A stretch of 39,421 nucleotides of DNA, taken from positions 1 to 39,421 of the forward strand of contig CAAFWU010000060.1 in the NCBI GenBank assembly GCA_900766825.1, written 5' to 3'. This document shows, piece by piece, positions 1 to 7,321 of the stretch (positions within the stretch are counted from its first letter, which is position 1; the number at the start of each line of letters is the position of its first letter). The position numbers were made by a program, and so were the translations under genes. The stretch is from Bacteroidales bacterium (GTDB taxonomy: Bacteria > Bacteroidota > Bacteroidia > Bacteroidales > Marinilabiliaceae). The notes beneath the pieces are model-generated. The model worked only from the letters and a program-made list of their open reading frames with translations. It searched no databases and was not told the DNA's origin.

Positions 1-124
1 AAAGGTAGGGGGTTGGTTTTTTATTTCCAAATTTTGGGGGAAGTTTTTTTTGATTGGGGCGGGGGGGGGTGGGGGTAAGGGGGTGGTTTGCAGGGGGTTG
101 GGGGGGGGATTTTTTTTTGGGGGG

Positions 125-318
125 GGGCGCGGTCGCGCCCGCTGCACTTTGGGAGGACTGAGCTACTCTTCTTTGGGGGAGGGCGCGGTCGCGCCCATTG
201 AGTTAGGGGAGGACTGAGCTGCTCTTCTTTGGGGAGGGCGCGGTCGCGCCCACTGTTCTACAGAAGCACCACACTGCTCTACTTTTTTTTTGGGGGGGGC
301 TAGGATGCGGTTGCACCC
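125..318 (+). repeat. tandem REP-like palindromes, 3 exact and 1 degenerate copy
   Basis: The 16-base palindrome GGGCGCGGTCGCGCCC occurs exactly at 125-140, 181-196 and 236-251. A decayed copy (GGATGCGGTTGCACCC) sits at 303-318. The first two units are 56 and 55 bases long and also share a flank reading ggaggactgagct, then ctcttcttt and a G-run, so this is a true tandem duplication. Each palindrome can fold as a 7-bp GC stem around a GT centre. The surrounding 1-124 stretch is low-complexity G/T (long G and T runs) with no credible gene. Further copies lie at 4322, 7151, 7209, 9059 and 9119. Confidence 0.9.
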
Positions 319-411
319 GTAGTGCAATAGGGAAACAAGTTTAGTTCTTTGAAGAAAACGAAGAGCCTGACTGAGGCGGAGACAAATGTGAGCTTTGACA
401 CAATAGAAAGA

Positions 412-442
412 AAAGCCCAACAGATAATTTCTGCTGGGCTTT
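412..442 (-). terminator. intrinsic terminator after gapA
   Basis: AAAGCCCAACAG (412-423) pairs with CTGCTGGGCTTT (431-442) around a 7-base loop, with one mismatch. Read on the minus strand the hairpin is followed by a T-rich run (cttttctttct), as expected for the end of the gapA transcript. Confidence 0.8.
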
Positions 443-493
443 GATTTTATCGTATAGTTATACTACGCGATGTTGATGTTGGTCTGCAACAAA

Positions 494-1492
494 TTACTTG
501 CTGATGACACGAGCCATCTCGCAGCACTTGTTGGAGTAACCCCACTCGTTGTCGTACCAAGAGAGGACTTTAACGAAGGTGGGATCGAGCTGGATGCCAC
601 CCTTTGCATCGAAGATAGAGGTGTGGGGATCGTTGCGGAAGTCGGTAGAAACGACTGCGTCCTCAGTGTAGCCGAGGATGCCCTTGAGTTCGCCCTCAGA
701 AGCCTCTTTCATAGCCTTGCAGATCTCCTCGTAGGTGGTAGGTGTATTGAGCTCTACAGTGAGGTCAACGATGGACACGTCGGAAGCGGGGATACGCATA
801 GACATACCAGTGAGTTTGCCGTTGAGTTCGGGGAGAACTTTGCCTACAGCCTTGGCAGCACCAGTGGAAGAGGGGATGATGTTCTCGAGGATGCCACGAC
901 CACCACGCCAGTCTTTCTTAGAAGGACCGTCAACGGTCTTCTGAGTAGCGGTAGCAGCGTGAACGGTGGTCATGAGACCACGCTTGATGCCGAACTTGTC
1001 GTTGAGAACCTTGGAGATAGGAGCGAGACAGTTGGTGGTGCAAGAAGCGTTGGAGATGATCTTCTGGCCAGCGTAGGTGTTGTGGTTAACACCGTAGACG
1101 AACATAGGGGTAGCGTCCTTAGAAGGTGCAGACATGATGACCTTCTTGGCACCAGCCTTGAGGTGAGCGCTTGCGAGCTCCTCGGTCAAGAAGAAACCGG
1201 TAGACTCGACAACAACGTCAACGCCGAGGGCGCCCCAAGTGATGTTGGCGGGATCCTTCTCAGCGAAGATCTGGATCTTGTTGCCATCAACGATGAGGTA
1301 GTTACCCTCTACCTTGATGTCATGGTTGAACTTGCCGTGAACGGAGTCGTACTTCAACATGTAAGCGAGGTAGTCAGCATCGAGCAAGTCGTTGATGCCT
1401 ACAACCTGAATGTCGTTAGCGAAGTTCTCGACAGCGGCGCGGAAAACCATGCGACCGATGCGGCCGAAGCCATTGATACCAAGTTTAATCAT
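494..1492 (-). CDS. gapA: glyceraldehyde-3-phosphate dehydrogenase, type I
   Basis: This cytoplasmic glycolytic enzyme oxidises glyceraldehyde-3-phosphate to 1,3-bisphosphoglycerate with NAD+. The 332-residue product has the usual family length. The N-terminal Rossmann motif INGFGRIGR covers residues 6-14, and the adenosine-binding acidic residue lies in GIND at about 32-35. The catalytic cysteine is C151 in SCTTNCLAP, and the C-terminus carries WYDNEWGYSNK. A TAnnTTTG promoter lies 37 bases upstream and a terminator hairpin follows the stop. Codon use is C-rich, as in highly expressed genes of this phylum. The gene appears monocistronic. Identification is secure. Confidence 0.97.
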   Translation of the reverse strand: MIKLGINGFGRIGRMVFRAAVENFANDIQVVGINDLLDADYLAYMLKYDSVHGKFNHDIKVEGNYLIVDGNKIQIFAEKDPANITWGALGVDVVVESTGFFLTEELASAHLKAGAKKVIMSAPSKDATPMFVYGVNHNTYAGQKIISNASCTTNCLAPISKVLNDKFGIKRGLMTTVHAATATQKTVDGPSKKDWRGGRGILENIIPSSTGAAKAVGKVLPELNGKLTGMSMRIPASDVSIVDLTVELNTPTTYEEICKAMKEASEGELKGILGYTEDAVVSTDFRNDPHTSIFDAKGGIQLDPTFVKVLSWYDNEWGYSNKCCEMARVISK

Positions 1493-1528
1493 TTTGTTTG
1501 ATTTGAATTATAATGATTGTTTGTTGTA

Positions 1529-1560
1529 CAAAGATAAGCTAAAAAGAGACGCGGCACAAA
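1529..1560 (-). promoter_or_regulatory. gapA promoter (-7 TATCTTTG, -33 TTTG)
   Basis: Read on the minus strand, TATCTTTG (1529-1536) matches the Bacteroidota -7 consensus TAnnTTTG. A TTTG -33 element lies at 1557-1560, separated by 20 bases, which is the expected spacing. The -33 element overlaps the A-run of the terminator of the neighbouring upstream gene, so the two transcription units are packed back to back. Confidence 0.75.
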
Positions 1561-1586
1561 AAAAAGGAACAGGTAATCCTATTCCT
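1556..1586 (-). terminator. intrinsic terminator of small lipoprotein gene
   Basis: On the minus strand AGGAATAGG (1578-1586) pairs with CCTGTTCCT (1565-1573) in a 9-bp stem containing one G-U pair, followed directly by a run of eight or nine T. It lies 9 bases after the stop codon at 1595. Confidence 0.8.
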
Positions 1587-1594
1587 AATAAATG

Positions 1595-1729
1595 TCACGC
1601 CATCTGAGATACAGCTACCTCAGAAGATTCAACCTGACCATAGGCGGGACACTCCTGTGTGGGACCACAGGCTGACATCAAGAGAGCTGTCACACCGAGA
1701 CAGGCGATAAAGAGCATGAATTTCTTCAT
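1595..1729 (-). CDS. small lipoprotein, 44 residues
   Basis: This is a 44-residue protein starting MKKFMLFIACLGVTALLMSAC. It has two lysines, a hydrophobic segment at residues 4-18 and a lipobox LMSAC with the lipidated cysteine at 21. The mature part is only 24 residues (CGPTQECPAYGQVESSEVAV and a short tail) with a second cysteine. It should be exported by Sec and lipidated by Lgt/Lsp. A strong terminator follows immediately, which supports a real gene. The function is unknown. The mature tail shares QVES and a preceding Cys with the next small lipoprotein at 1946-2101, so the two may be distant paralogues. It could be a lipoprotein-tethered peptide or an entericidin-like small envelope protein, but no family assignment is claimed. 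Confidence 0.7.
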   Translation of the reverse strand: MKKFMLFIACLGVTALLMSACGPTQECPAYGQVESSEVAVSQMA

Positions 1730-1945
1730 AGTACGCGTCAAAGTTTCGTGATGCTAAATTAGCTATTTGTTTTTGAATGAGAAAGGAACCTACTAACTTT
1801 TGTGGTTAAAAAGTATTGAAGGATGTAAACTCATTCTTTTCAATGGTATTTCTACGCTATTACGCGTGAATTGTTGCAGAGGTGGAGCATAATAATTTGC
1901 CGACATCTGCGAGGTGAAGACTGTGAAGCTATGCGGGATGCTAAG

Positions 1946-2101
1946 TTAGGCAGCCGAATATGAGGATGAGGTGGCAGACTCGACTTGTGCATGACACCCA
2001 CCGAAGCGATACTTTTTCTTTTTGGCAGTGCCAGCACAAGATGAGAGGGCTAAGATCATAAGTGTTACTATGGCAAGACAGAGAAATTTCTTGGTTTTCA
2101 T
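1946..2101 (-). CDS. small lipoprotein, 51 residues
   Basis: This 51-residue protein starts MKTKKFLCLAIVTLMILALSS and has a lipobox ALSSC with the lipidated Cys at 22. The mature part contains a KKKKYRF stretch, then GGCHAQVES and a Ser-rich tail. The start at 2101 was preferred over a longer reading from 2167 because it begins exactly at a canonical lipoprotein signal and the extension overlaps asnA. It begins 11 bases after the asnA stop codon, so it is probably cotranscribed with asnA. The function is unknown. It resembles the 44-residue neighbour in size, export signal and the C...QVES pattern. The Lys run could bind DNA, LPS or other anionic surfaces, but that is only a guess. Confidence 0.65.
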   Translation of the reverse strand: MKTKKFLCLAIVTLMILALSSCAGTAKKKKYRFGGCHAQVESATSSSYSAA

Positions 2102-2112
2102 GGTGTCTTGAT

Positions 2113-3150
2113 TTAGATAAGTGGGATGCCGGCATTGGCACACTGCTGACGCTGTTCGTCGGGCCAAATGGAGGCTTGAATTTCTCCGATGTGGGCTTTG
2201 CGGAGGTAGAACATGCAGAGACGTGATTGACCGATGCCACCACCGATGCTCTGTGGGAGTTCGCCGTTGAGGAGACGTTTATGAAAATAGAGTTGGGCTC
2301 GGTTTTGCTCACCGCGAATGTCGAGCTGGCGCAAAAGTGCTTCTGGGTCGACACGAATTCCCATGCTAGAAAGTTCGAATGAGCGCTCGAGGACTGGGTT
2401 CCAAACGAGTATATCTCCATTGAGACCATGCTTGCCATCGGCGGTTGGAGTGGACCAATCATCGTAGTCTGGGGCACGACCGTCATGTGGTTCTCCGCCA
2501 TTGATTTGCCCACCAATGCCAATGATGAAGACGGCACCGTATTGCTTTGTTATTACATCCTCTCGTTGTTTTGGGGTGAGGTTGGGATACTGCTCAGCGA
2601 GGTCTTCGGCATGGATGAAGAAGATGTCGTTGGGTAGGATGGGTTTGATTTGTGGGTAGTGTTCGCAGACGATGTACTCGGTTCTTTTCATGGCGCCATA
2701 GATACGTTTTACAACGCTTTTGAGGAATTCGAGATTACGTTCGCCTTGCGCCATGACCATTTCCCAATCCCATTGGTCGACATAGAGTGAGTGGACGTTG
2801 TCGAGTTCCTCGTCGGAACGGATGGCGTTCATGTCGGTGTAGATGCCGTAGTTGGGTTCGATATGATAGTCGGCAAGGATCATACGCTTCCACTTGGCGA
2901 GGGAGTGTACGACTTCAGCTTGGCGGTCGGCTAGATCTTTTATTGGGAAAGAGACTGGTCGTTCGATGCCATTAAGGTCGTCATTGAGACCAGTACCTTT
3001 TAGGACAAAGAGGGGTGCGGTTACTCGGCGAAGACGGAGTTCTGCAGAGAGGTTTTGCTGGAAGAAATCCTTGATATAATGTATGCCCATCTCGGTCTCT
3101 CGGAGATCGAGGAGTGGTTTGTATCCTTTTGGTAAGTATAACTGTGACAT
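2113..3150 (-). CDS. asnA: aspartate--ammonia ligase (asparagine synthetase A)
   Basis: AsnA makes asparagine from aspartate, ammonia and ATP through an aspartyl-AMP intermediate. It is a class II aminoacyl-tRNA-synthetase-like homodimer in the cytoplasm. The 345-residue product has the full family length. Recognisable segments are the N-terminal YLPKGYKPLLDLRETEMGIHYIK, the VVHSLAKWKR stretch, SLYVDQWDWE, and the C-terminal class II motif 3-like GGGIGQSRLCM. A TAnnTTTG element lies 23 bases upstream of the ATG at 3150. A small lipoprotein gene follows after 11 bases and probably shares the transcript. Divergent from gluQ. Confidence 0.95.
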   Translation of the reverse strand: MSQLYLPKGYKPLLDLRETEMGIHYIKDFFQQNLSAELRLRRVTAPLFVLKGTGLNDDLNGIERPVSFPIKDLADRQAEVVHSLAKWKRMILADYHIEPNYGIYTDMNAIRSDEELDNVHSLYVDQWDWEMVMAQGERNLEFLKSVVKRIYGAMKRTEYIVCEHYPQIKPILPNDIFFIHAEDLAEQYPNLTPKQREDVITKQYGAVFIIGIGGQINGGEPHDGRAPDYDDWSTPTADGKHGLNGDILVWNPVLERSFELSSMGIRVDPEALLRQLDIRGEQNRAQLYFHKRLLNGELPQSIGGGIGQSRLCMFYLRKAHIGEIQASIWPDEQRQQCANAGIPLI

Positions 3151-3173
3151 TTTCGCATCGAAAAAATATGTAG

Positions 3174-3181
3174 CAAAACTA
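3174..3181 (-). promoter_or_regulatory. asnA promoter -7 element TAGTTTTG
   Basis: The minus strand reads TAGTTTTG, matching TAnnTTTG, 23 bases from the asnA start. No well-spaced -33 TTG was found. Confidence 0.5.
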
Positions 3182-3286
3182 ACAATTTAATTTCAATATA
3201 CCACGCAAAAGCGATTTTTAAGTTAAAGTTAATAGTGTAACAGGGGGCGAAATGGTGAAAAAGTGAGTGCGGGAAGTGGTTTTGAT

Positions 3287-3294
3287 TAAATTTG
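3287..3294 (+). promoter_or_regulatory. gluQ promoter -7 element TAAATTTG
   Basis: TAAATTTG matches TAnnTTTG and lies 25 bases before the gluQ ATG, which gives a leader of about 20 bases. It is divergent from the asnA promoter roughly 100 bases away. Confidence 0.55.
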
Positions 3295-3319
3295 CGGAGA
3301 AAAAGAAATACCATATAAT

Positions 3320-4279
3320 ATGACAATATTGAAAGGTAGGTTTGCCCCATCGCCAAGTGGTCGGATGCATATGGGGAATATATTTGCGGCACTGATGAGT
3401 TACGCATCGGTGAAGAGTCGTGGTGGCAGTTGGCTTCTGCGGATAGAGGATTTGGATAGGCAGCGCTGCAAGCCAGAGTATACAGAACAGATTATAGACG
3501 ATTTAGAGTGGCTTGGATTGAAGGCAGATGAGGGGGCGATGCGCAAAGGTGGCGAGAAGGGTGGGATGGGACCATATAGGCAGAGTGAACGTGATGCTAT
3601 TTATGAAGAGGCTTTTGAGCAGTTGCGAGCAGAGGGCTGTGTGTATGAATGTTTTTGCAGCAGGGTGGATCTGATGGCGGCTTCGGCACCTCATGCGAGT
3701 GATGGGCATACGATTTATTCGTTGGCGTGCTGGGGTCTTGGGGAGGCAGAGCGTGCAGAGAGGCGACAGAGAAGGAGTCCGGCTTGGCGTTTTCATTTAC
3801 CCGAGGAGGAAAGTACGGTTGAGGATTTACATTATGGGGTGCAGAGATGTAGGCTTAGTTTGGATAGGGGTGATTTTATAATTAGACGTGCTGATGGGAA
3901 TTTTGGATATCAGTTGGCGGTGGTGGTGGACGATGCTATGATGGGTGTGAATGAGGTTGTTAGGGGAAGGGATTTGCTTATGGCAAGCCATGAGCAGGCT
4001 TATATGCTGAGGAAAATGGGGTATGAGGTGCCGAGGTATTGTCATTTTCCGTTGCTGCTGGCGCCAGACGGGAGTAGGCTTAGCAAGCGTGACAGATCGC
4101 TGGCGATGGATAAGATTCGTGAGAGGGTAAAACCTAATGAGCTTATTGGACTGGTGGGTTGGCTGATTGGGGAGCAGGATGGGTGGCACCCGATGTCGTT
4201 GGAGGATTTTGTGAATGGTTTTGATTGGGGAAGGGTGCCACGGGAGGATATTGTGGTTGATGGTCAGGAGTTGTTTTGA
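3320..4279 (+). CDS. gluQ: glutamyl-Q tRNA(Asp) synthetase
   Basis: GluQ-type enzymes are paralogues of the glutamyl-tRNA synthetase catalytic domain that attach glutamate to queuosine in tRNA(Asp) rather than to tRNA(Glu). The 319-residue length fits the family because the anticodon-binding domain is absent. The HIGH-like segment is RFAPSPSGRMHMGN near the N-terminus. A zinc site of the form CxC...YxxxC is visible as CFCSR, then YSLAC. The KMSKS-like loop is RLSKRDRS. The coding strand is strikingly G-rich compared with + genes after 14.8 kb (for example 25 G versus 8 C in 3541-3600). The convergent neighbour shares a terminator. A truncated GluRS is less likely given the zinc motif. Confidence 0.9.
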   Translation: MTILKGRFAPSPSGRMHMGNIFAALMSYASVKSRGGSWLLRIEDLDRQRCKPEYTEQIIDDLEWLGLKADEGAMRKGGEKGGMGPYRQSERDAIYEEAFEQLRAEGCVYECFCSRVDLMAASAPHASDGHTIYSLACWGLGEAERAERRQRRSPAWRFHLPEEESTVEDLHYGVQRCRLSLDRGDFIIRRADGNFGYQLAVVVDDAMMGVNEVVRGRDLLMASHEQAYMLRKMGYEVPRYCHFPLLLAPDGSRLSKRDRSLAMDKIRERVKPNELIGLVGWLIGEQDGWHPMSLEDFVNGFDWGRVPREDIVVDGQELF

Positions 4280-4321
4280 TATTTTTTTGTGGCACTACAT
4301 GATAGAGATAAGAAGAGAGGG

Positions 4322-4337
4322 GGGCGCGGTCGCGCCC
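4322..4337 (+). repeat. REP-like palindrome, single copy
   Basis: This is an exact copy of GGGCGCGGTCGCGCCC between two convergent genes, preceded by a purine-rich stretch and followed by TTA as at 9059 and 9119. Confidence 0.9.
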
Positions 4338-4357
4338 TTACTGATTTTGGGTGAAAT

Positions 4358-4386
4358 AACGAATGGCGCTTGGGGCGCCCTTCGTT
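4358..4386. terminator. bidirectional terminator between convergent genes
   Basis: AACGAA-T-GGCGC (4358-4369) pairs with GCGCC-C-TTCGTT (4375-4386): 11 pairs and one mismatch around a short loop. It lies between the stop of gluQ (4279) and the stop of the minus-strand gene at 4397. T-rich sequence follows on both strands. Confidence 0.7.
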
Positions 4387-4396
4387 GTTTGTGGAT

Positions 4397-5827
4397 TTAT
4401 TGCTGGCTTTTGGATTTTAGTTTTTGACGGTCAAGGACTAGGGCACAGACTACATCTACGACTCGGTCGATTTGAACGGTTGAGGTGTTGAAGACTATAT
4501 CGTAGTTTGCAGGGTCGGCCCATTTGCGTCCAGCATAACGAAGGGAGTGGTTGGCACGGGCGGTGTTGACCTGAGAGATTTTGTCGAGGGCTTGAGAAAG
4601 GGTTAGTTGGGGGTTGAGGGAGATGAGTCGTTTGGCGGCGAAGTCGGGCGAGGAGAGGATGAAGATTCTGATGACGTTTGGTCGGTCCTTGAGGATATGG
4701 TCGGCTAGTCGGCCAATGATGACGCATGGTTCTTTGCTTGCAACGGAACGGATGAATCGACTTTGGGCGACGTAGATTTTATCGTCTTTGGAGAGGACGG
4801 TGCCTCGGGGGACGTAGTTGTCGGCAACGAGCATTTCGTAGAAACGGGCGTTGGAGATGTTTTGCTCACGCTGCTCGATTTCATGTGGTTGAAGGTCGAC
4901 GTTTTGTGCGACGTTGTCGAGGATAGATTTGTCGAAGAGTTGGATGCCGAGTCGGTCGGCTATTTTGCGTCCTACTTCAAGACCGCCGCTGCCGTATTGA
5001 CGGGCTATGGTGATGACGAGCGGGATGTCTTTGTTGATGTTGGCATCGGCGTCTGGCTCGTTGCCTTGTTGGTTGCGGGCGGCACTGGGAGTGAGATGTT
5101 GTGAAGGTTGAAGGGCGAGGAGGGCATCGAACCATTGGAGGCGTTTTTGGAAGAAACGGACTACAAGACCAACGAAAATCATGGATACGAGGGTGCCGAT
5201 GCCGACTATGTGCCACTGCCAAGATCCCCAGAAGATGAAGCAGAGGATGATGGCGAGTGCGACAAGGGTGGTGTCGACGATGATTTTGACCTTGCTAAAC
5301 TCGCGGTTGAGGACTTGTGCTATGGCAACTTGGAGTCCTTCGCCAGGCATCATGACGGTGTGACAACGGACCTCGCAGGCTACGCCGAAGCCCATGGTGA
5401 TGCCAGCTGCGATGACGAGACAGAGTCCCCAAACGAAACCATTGGGACCAGAACTGGCTTCGAGGGGAGAGGTTAGGAACATGTTGAGGTCAATAAAAAG
5501 GCTGAAGATAGCACCAATTATCAACTGTCCGCCAAGGAACTTGAGTAGAGAGACGAGGGGTTGGAGACGGCAAAGAATGATGAGTTGTAGGAGTACAAAG
5601 ATTGCATTGTAGATGATGGTGTAGGCGCCGACGGAGAGGGCTGGGATATGGAGTCCGAAGAGAGTGCTGCCATCGGCACCAGCGATGCTCAGGGCAAATG
5701 GCATGGAGGAGATGGCAGAGGAGCCCAAGTGGGAACGCAGGAAGAGTGCGAGTCCGAATGTCATGATAAAGATGGACGCCAGAAGAAGGAGATGGCGTCG
5801 GAAGAAGGAAGATAAGTTGCTGTTCAT
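4397..5827 (-). CDS. membrane protein (YczE/YitT-like) fused to cytidylate-kinase-like domain
   Basis: The 476-residue protein has two parts. Residues 1-230 carry about five to six hydrophobic segments (about 11-30, 62-90, 98-115, 131-150, 184-203, 207-225) with a DUF6198/YczE-like pattern, including GITMGFGVACEVRCHTVMMP. After a hydrophilic linker (240-268), residues 269-465 form a cytidylate-kinase-like domain with the P-loop-like ARQYGSGGLEVGRKIADRLG at 275-294 and later VIIGRLADHIL and RIFILSS. This kinase class (Cytidylate_kin2 type) uses a nucleoside-triphosphate fold, but its substrate is often not established. The fusion suggests a phosphotransferase tethered to the cytoplasmic face of the inner membrane. 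No clear promoter was seen. The link to any transported substrate is inference. Confidence 0.8.
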   Translation of the reverse strand: MNSNLSSFFRRHLLLLASIFIMTFGLALFLRSHLGSSAISSMPFALSIAGADGSTLFGLHIPALSVGAYTIIYNAIFVLLQLIILCRLQPLVSLLKFLGGQLIIGAIFSLFIDLNMFLTSPLEASSGPNGFVWGLCLVIAAGITMGFGVACEVRCHTVMMPGEGLQVAIAQVLNREFSKVKIIVDTTLVALAIILCFIFWGSWQWHIVGIGTLVSMIFVGLVVRFFQKRLQWFDALLALQPSQHLTPSAARNQQGNEPDADANINKDIPLVITIARQYGSGGLEVGRKIADRLGIQLFDKSILDNVAQNVDLQPHEIEQREQNISNARFYEMLVADNYVPRGTVLSKDDKIYVAQSRFIRSVASKEPCVIIGRLADHILKDRPNVIRIFILSSPDFAAKRLISLNPQLTLSQALDKISQVNTARANHSLRYAGRKWADPANYDIVFNTSTVQIDRVVDVVCALVLDRQKLKSKSQQ

Positions 5828-5974
5828 CCGATGTGCTTAGAGATTTACCAAGGCACTAAGTTAGGCAATAGGAGTGAAGAATGAAGGTTAACAGTGTTTA
5901 AAGAATTAGAGAAAGGTGTATTTTTGGCTGATTTGAGTGGCGGAGGTGATGGATGTGTGTGTGGTTAAATATGC

Positions 5975-5982
5975 TATATTTG
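5975..5982 (+). promoter_or_regulatory. promoter -7 element TATATTTG of endonuclease gene
   Basis: TATATTTG matches TAnnTTTG and lies 27 bases before the ATG at 6009. Because it falls downstream of an in-frame ATG at 5937, it argues that the gene starts at 6009 (or 5988) and not at 5937. Confidence 0.6.
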
Positions 5983-6008
5983 TATTAATGACAATAAACA
6001 CAAAAAAA

Positions 6009-7103
6009 ATGAGTAGAGAAAAGATATGTAAGGCGTTAGGCTTGATGACACTTGGGGTACTGAGTGTGGCATTTATGGGTTGCATGGGCAACGGGAGCAG
6101 AGTGGAAGAGCGTGACGGTGGAGGTGAAATGGCGACGTTTGTGAGTGCGGTGCCTTCTGAAGAGGTGCTACTGGAGGCTTATGGGGCTGCAGAAATTGGC
6201 AAGGGGACTCCGGCATATGGTTGGAGCTACAGTATTGAGGATTTGAGTACAGAGCTTGGAAATGAGTGGCCAAAGGGTTGGCCGGAGGGTTGGATAGATG
6301 CAGAGGATGATTGGCGTCCGGAGGGTATAGAGCACGATCCAACGCCTGCACGACGTGCTATGTTGCCAGAGGCTCGCAAGGATTTGCATGAGCAAATTTT
6401 GTTGCGTAAGGGTTATACGGTGTCATACAATTGGGAAACTAGGGAGCCTAATTGGGTGGCATGGGTGTTGACTGCGAGTCATGCTGCTGATGTGACATAT
6501 GATAGGCCTACGAATAGGAATGCTTTTCATATGGATAAGGAGGTTCGCGAGCCTCGTGCAATGAGAGAGGATTATACTGGTAGTGGATATTCGAGGGGTC
6601 ATCAGTGTCCTGCTGGAGACTGTAGGTGGGATAAGGATGCGATGTATGAGACTTTTTTGATGACTAATATGTGTCCACAGACTCAATATATTAATGGTGG
6701 GGTGTGGAATACGATAGAGATGTCTTGTAGGCAATGGGCGGTGACTTATGGTGAGATTGAGATTGTGTGTGGTCCTATATTTTTCAAGAGTGGTGAGGTG
6801 CGTACGATAGGAGAGAATAAAGTTCGTGTTCCTGATGCTTTTTTTAAGGTTATTGCCTGCATTAGGAATGGGGAGCCTAAGGGGATTGGTTTTGTTTGTA
6901 GGAATATGGAGAAGAGTGATGATCCTAATGCTGCTATGGGGAGTGGGCGTAGGAAGCAACAGACTTATGTTCACACTATTGATGAGGTGGAGCGTATTAC
7001 GGGGTATAATTTTTTTCCGTTGCTGGATAAAGAGACTGAGGCTGCTGTGGAGGGGAGTTGCGATTATGATGATTGGAGGTTTCCTAAGAATATTAAGAGG
7101 TAG
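6009..7103 (+). CDS. DNA/RNA non-specific endonuclease, lipoprotein
   Basis: This 364-residue protein belongs to the beta-beta-alpha-metal (NUC1/EndoG-like) nuclease family. From the start at 6009 it has a lipoprotein signal: MSREK, a hydrophobic segment, then FMGC, which predicts a membrane-anchored extracytoplasmic nuclease. The catalytic motif is SRGHQCPAGD with the general-base His at residue 198. It is followed by NMCPQTQYINGGVWNTIE, which supplies the Asn and Glu that support the metal. The N-terminal 100 residues are a family-specific extension. The start was chosen because the signal and the promoter both fit it. Likely roles are nucleic-acid scavenging or degradation of extracellular DNA. 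The coding strand is strongly G/T-rich. Confidence 0.88.
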   Translation: MSREKICKALGLMTLGVLSVAFMGCMGNGSRVEERDGGGEMATFVSAVPSEEVLLEAYGAAEIGKGTPAYGWSYSIEDLSTELGNEWPKGWPEGWIDAEDDWRPEGIEHDPTPARRAMLPEARKDLHEQILLRKGYTVSYNWETREPNWVAWVLTASHAADVTYDRPTNRNAFHMDKEVREPRAMREDYTGSGYSRGHQCPAGDCRWDKDAMYETFLMTNMCPQTQYINGGVWNTIEMSCRQWAVTYGEIEIVCGPIFFKSGEVRTIGENKVRVPDAFFKVIACIRNGEPKGIGFVCRNMEKSDDPNAAMGSGRRKQQTYVHTIDEVERITGYNFFPLLDKETEAAVEGSCDYDDWRFPKNIKR

Positions 7104-7150
7104 GTTGTATGTGTTTTTTGGGGGGAGTTTTTGGATTGATGGGGGAGGAG

Positions 7151-7224
7151 GGGCGCGGTCGCGCCCTGAGGGCTTGGTAGTTATGGTATTTTTGGAGAGG
7201 GGGGAGGGTGGCGCGGTCGCGCCC
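7151..7224 (+). repeat. pair of REP-like palindromes
   Basis: There is an exact copy at 7151-7166 and a one-base variant (first G replaced by T) at 7209-7224, 58 bases apart, in the same orientation as all other copies. They occupy the gap between the endonuclease gene and the mdh terminator. Confidence 0.9.
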
Positions 7225-7250
7225 TGTGGGAGGCTGGAGCATAAAAAGAA

Positions 7251-7275
7251 CCCACGAAAGCGGGGCTTTCGTGGG
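7251..7275 (-). terminator. intrinsic terminator after mdh
   Basis: CCCACGAAAGC (7251-7261) pairs perfectly with GCTTTCGTGGG (7265-7275) around a 3-base loop. On the minus strand the stem is followed by ttcttttta, giving a convincing terminator for mdh. It may also stop + transcription from the endonuclease gene. Confidence 0.85.
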
Positions 7276-7321
7276 GGTATGCTAAGGGGTTCTGAGAACC
7301 TTGTTATGCATGTTTTGGGGA

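Noticed and set aside
125..292. CRISPR-like array
   Set aside because: There are only three or four units, the repeat is a short GC palindrome inside a longer tandem duplication, flanks are shared rather than unique spacers, and no cas genes are present.
470..1501. Long + strand open frame antisense to gapA
   Set aside because: It is a codon-bias shadow of the highly expressed gapA gene. The product has no recognisable domains, and the minus-strand frame is unambiguously GAPDH.
5937..6008. Upstream ATG starts for the endonuclease
   Set aside because: The 5937 start lies upstream of the TATATTTG promoter element, and the canonical lipoprotein signal begins at 6009. The 5988 start cannot be fully excluded.
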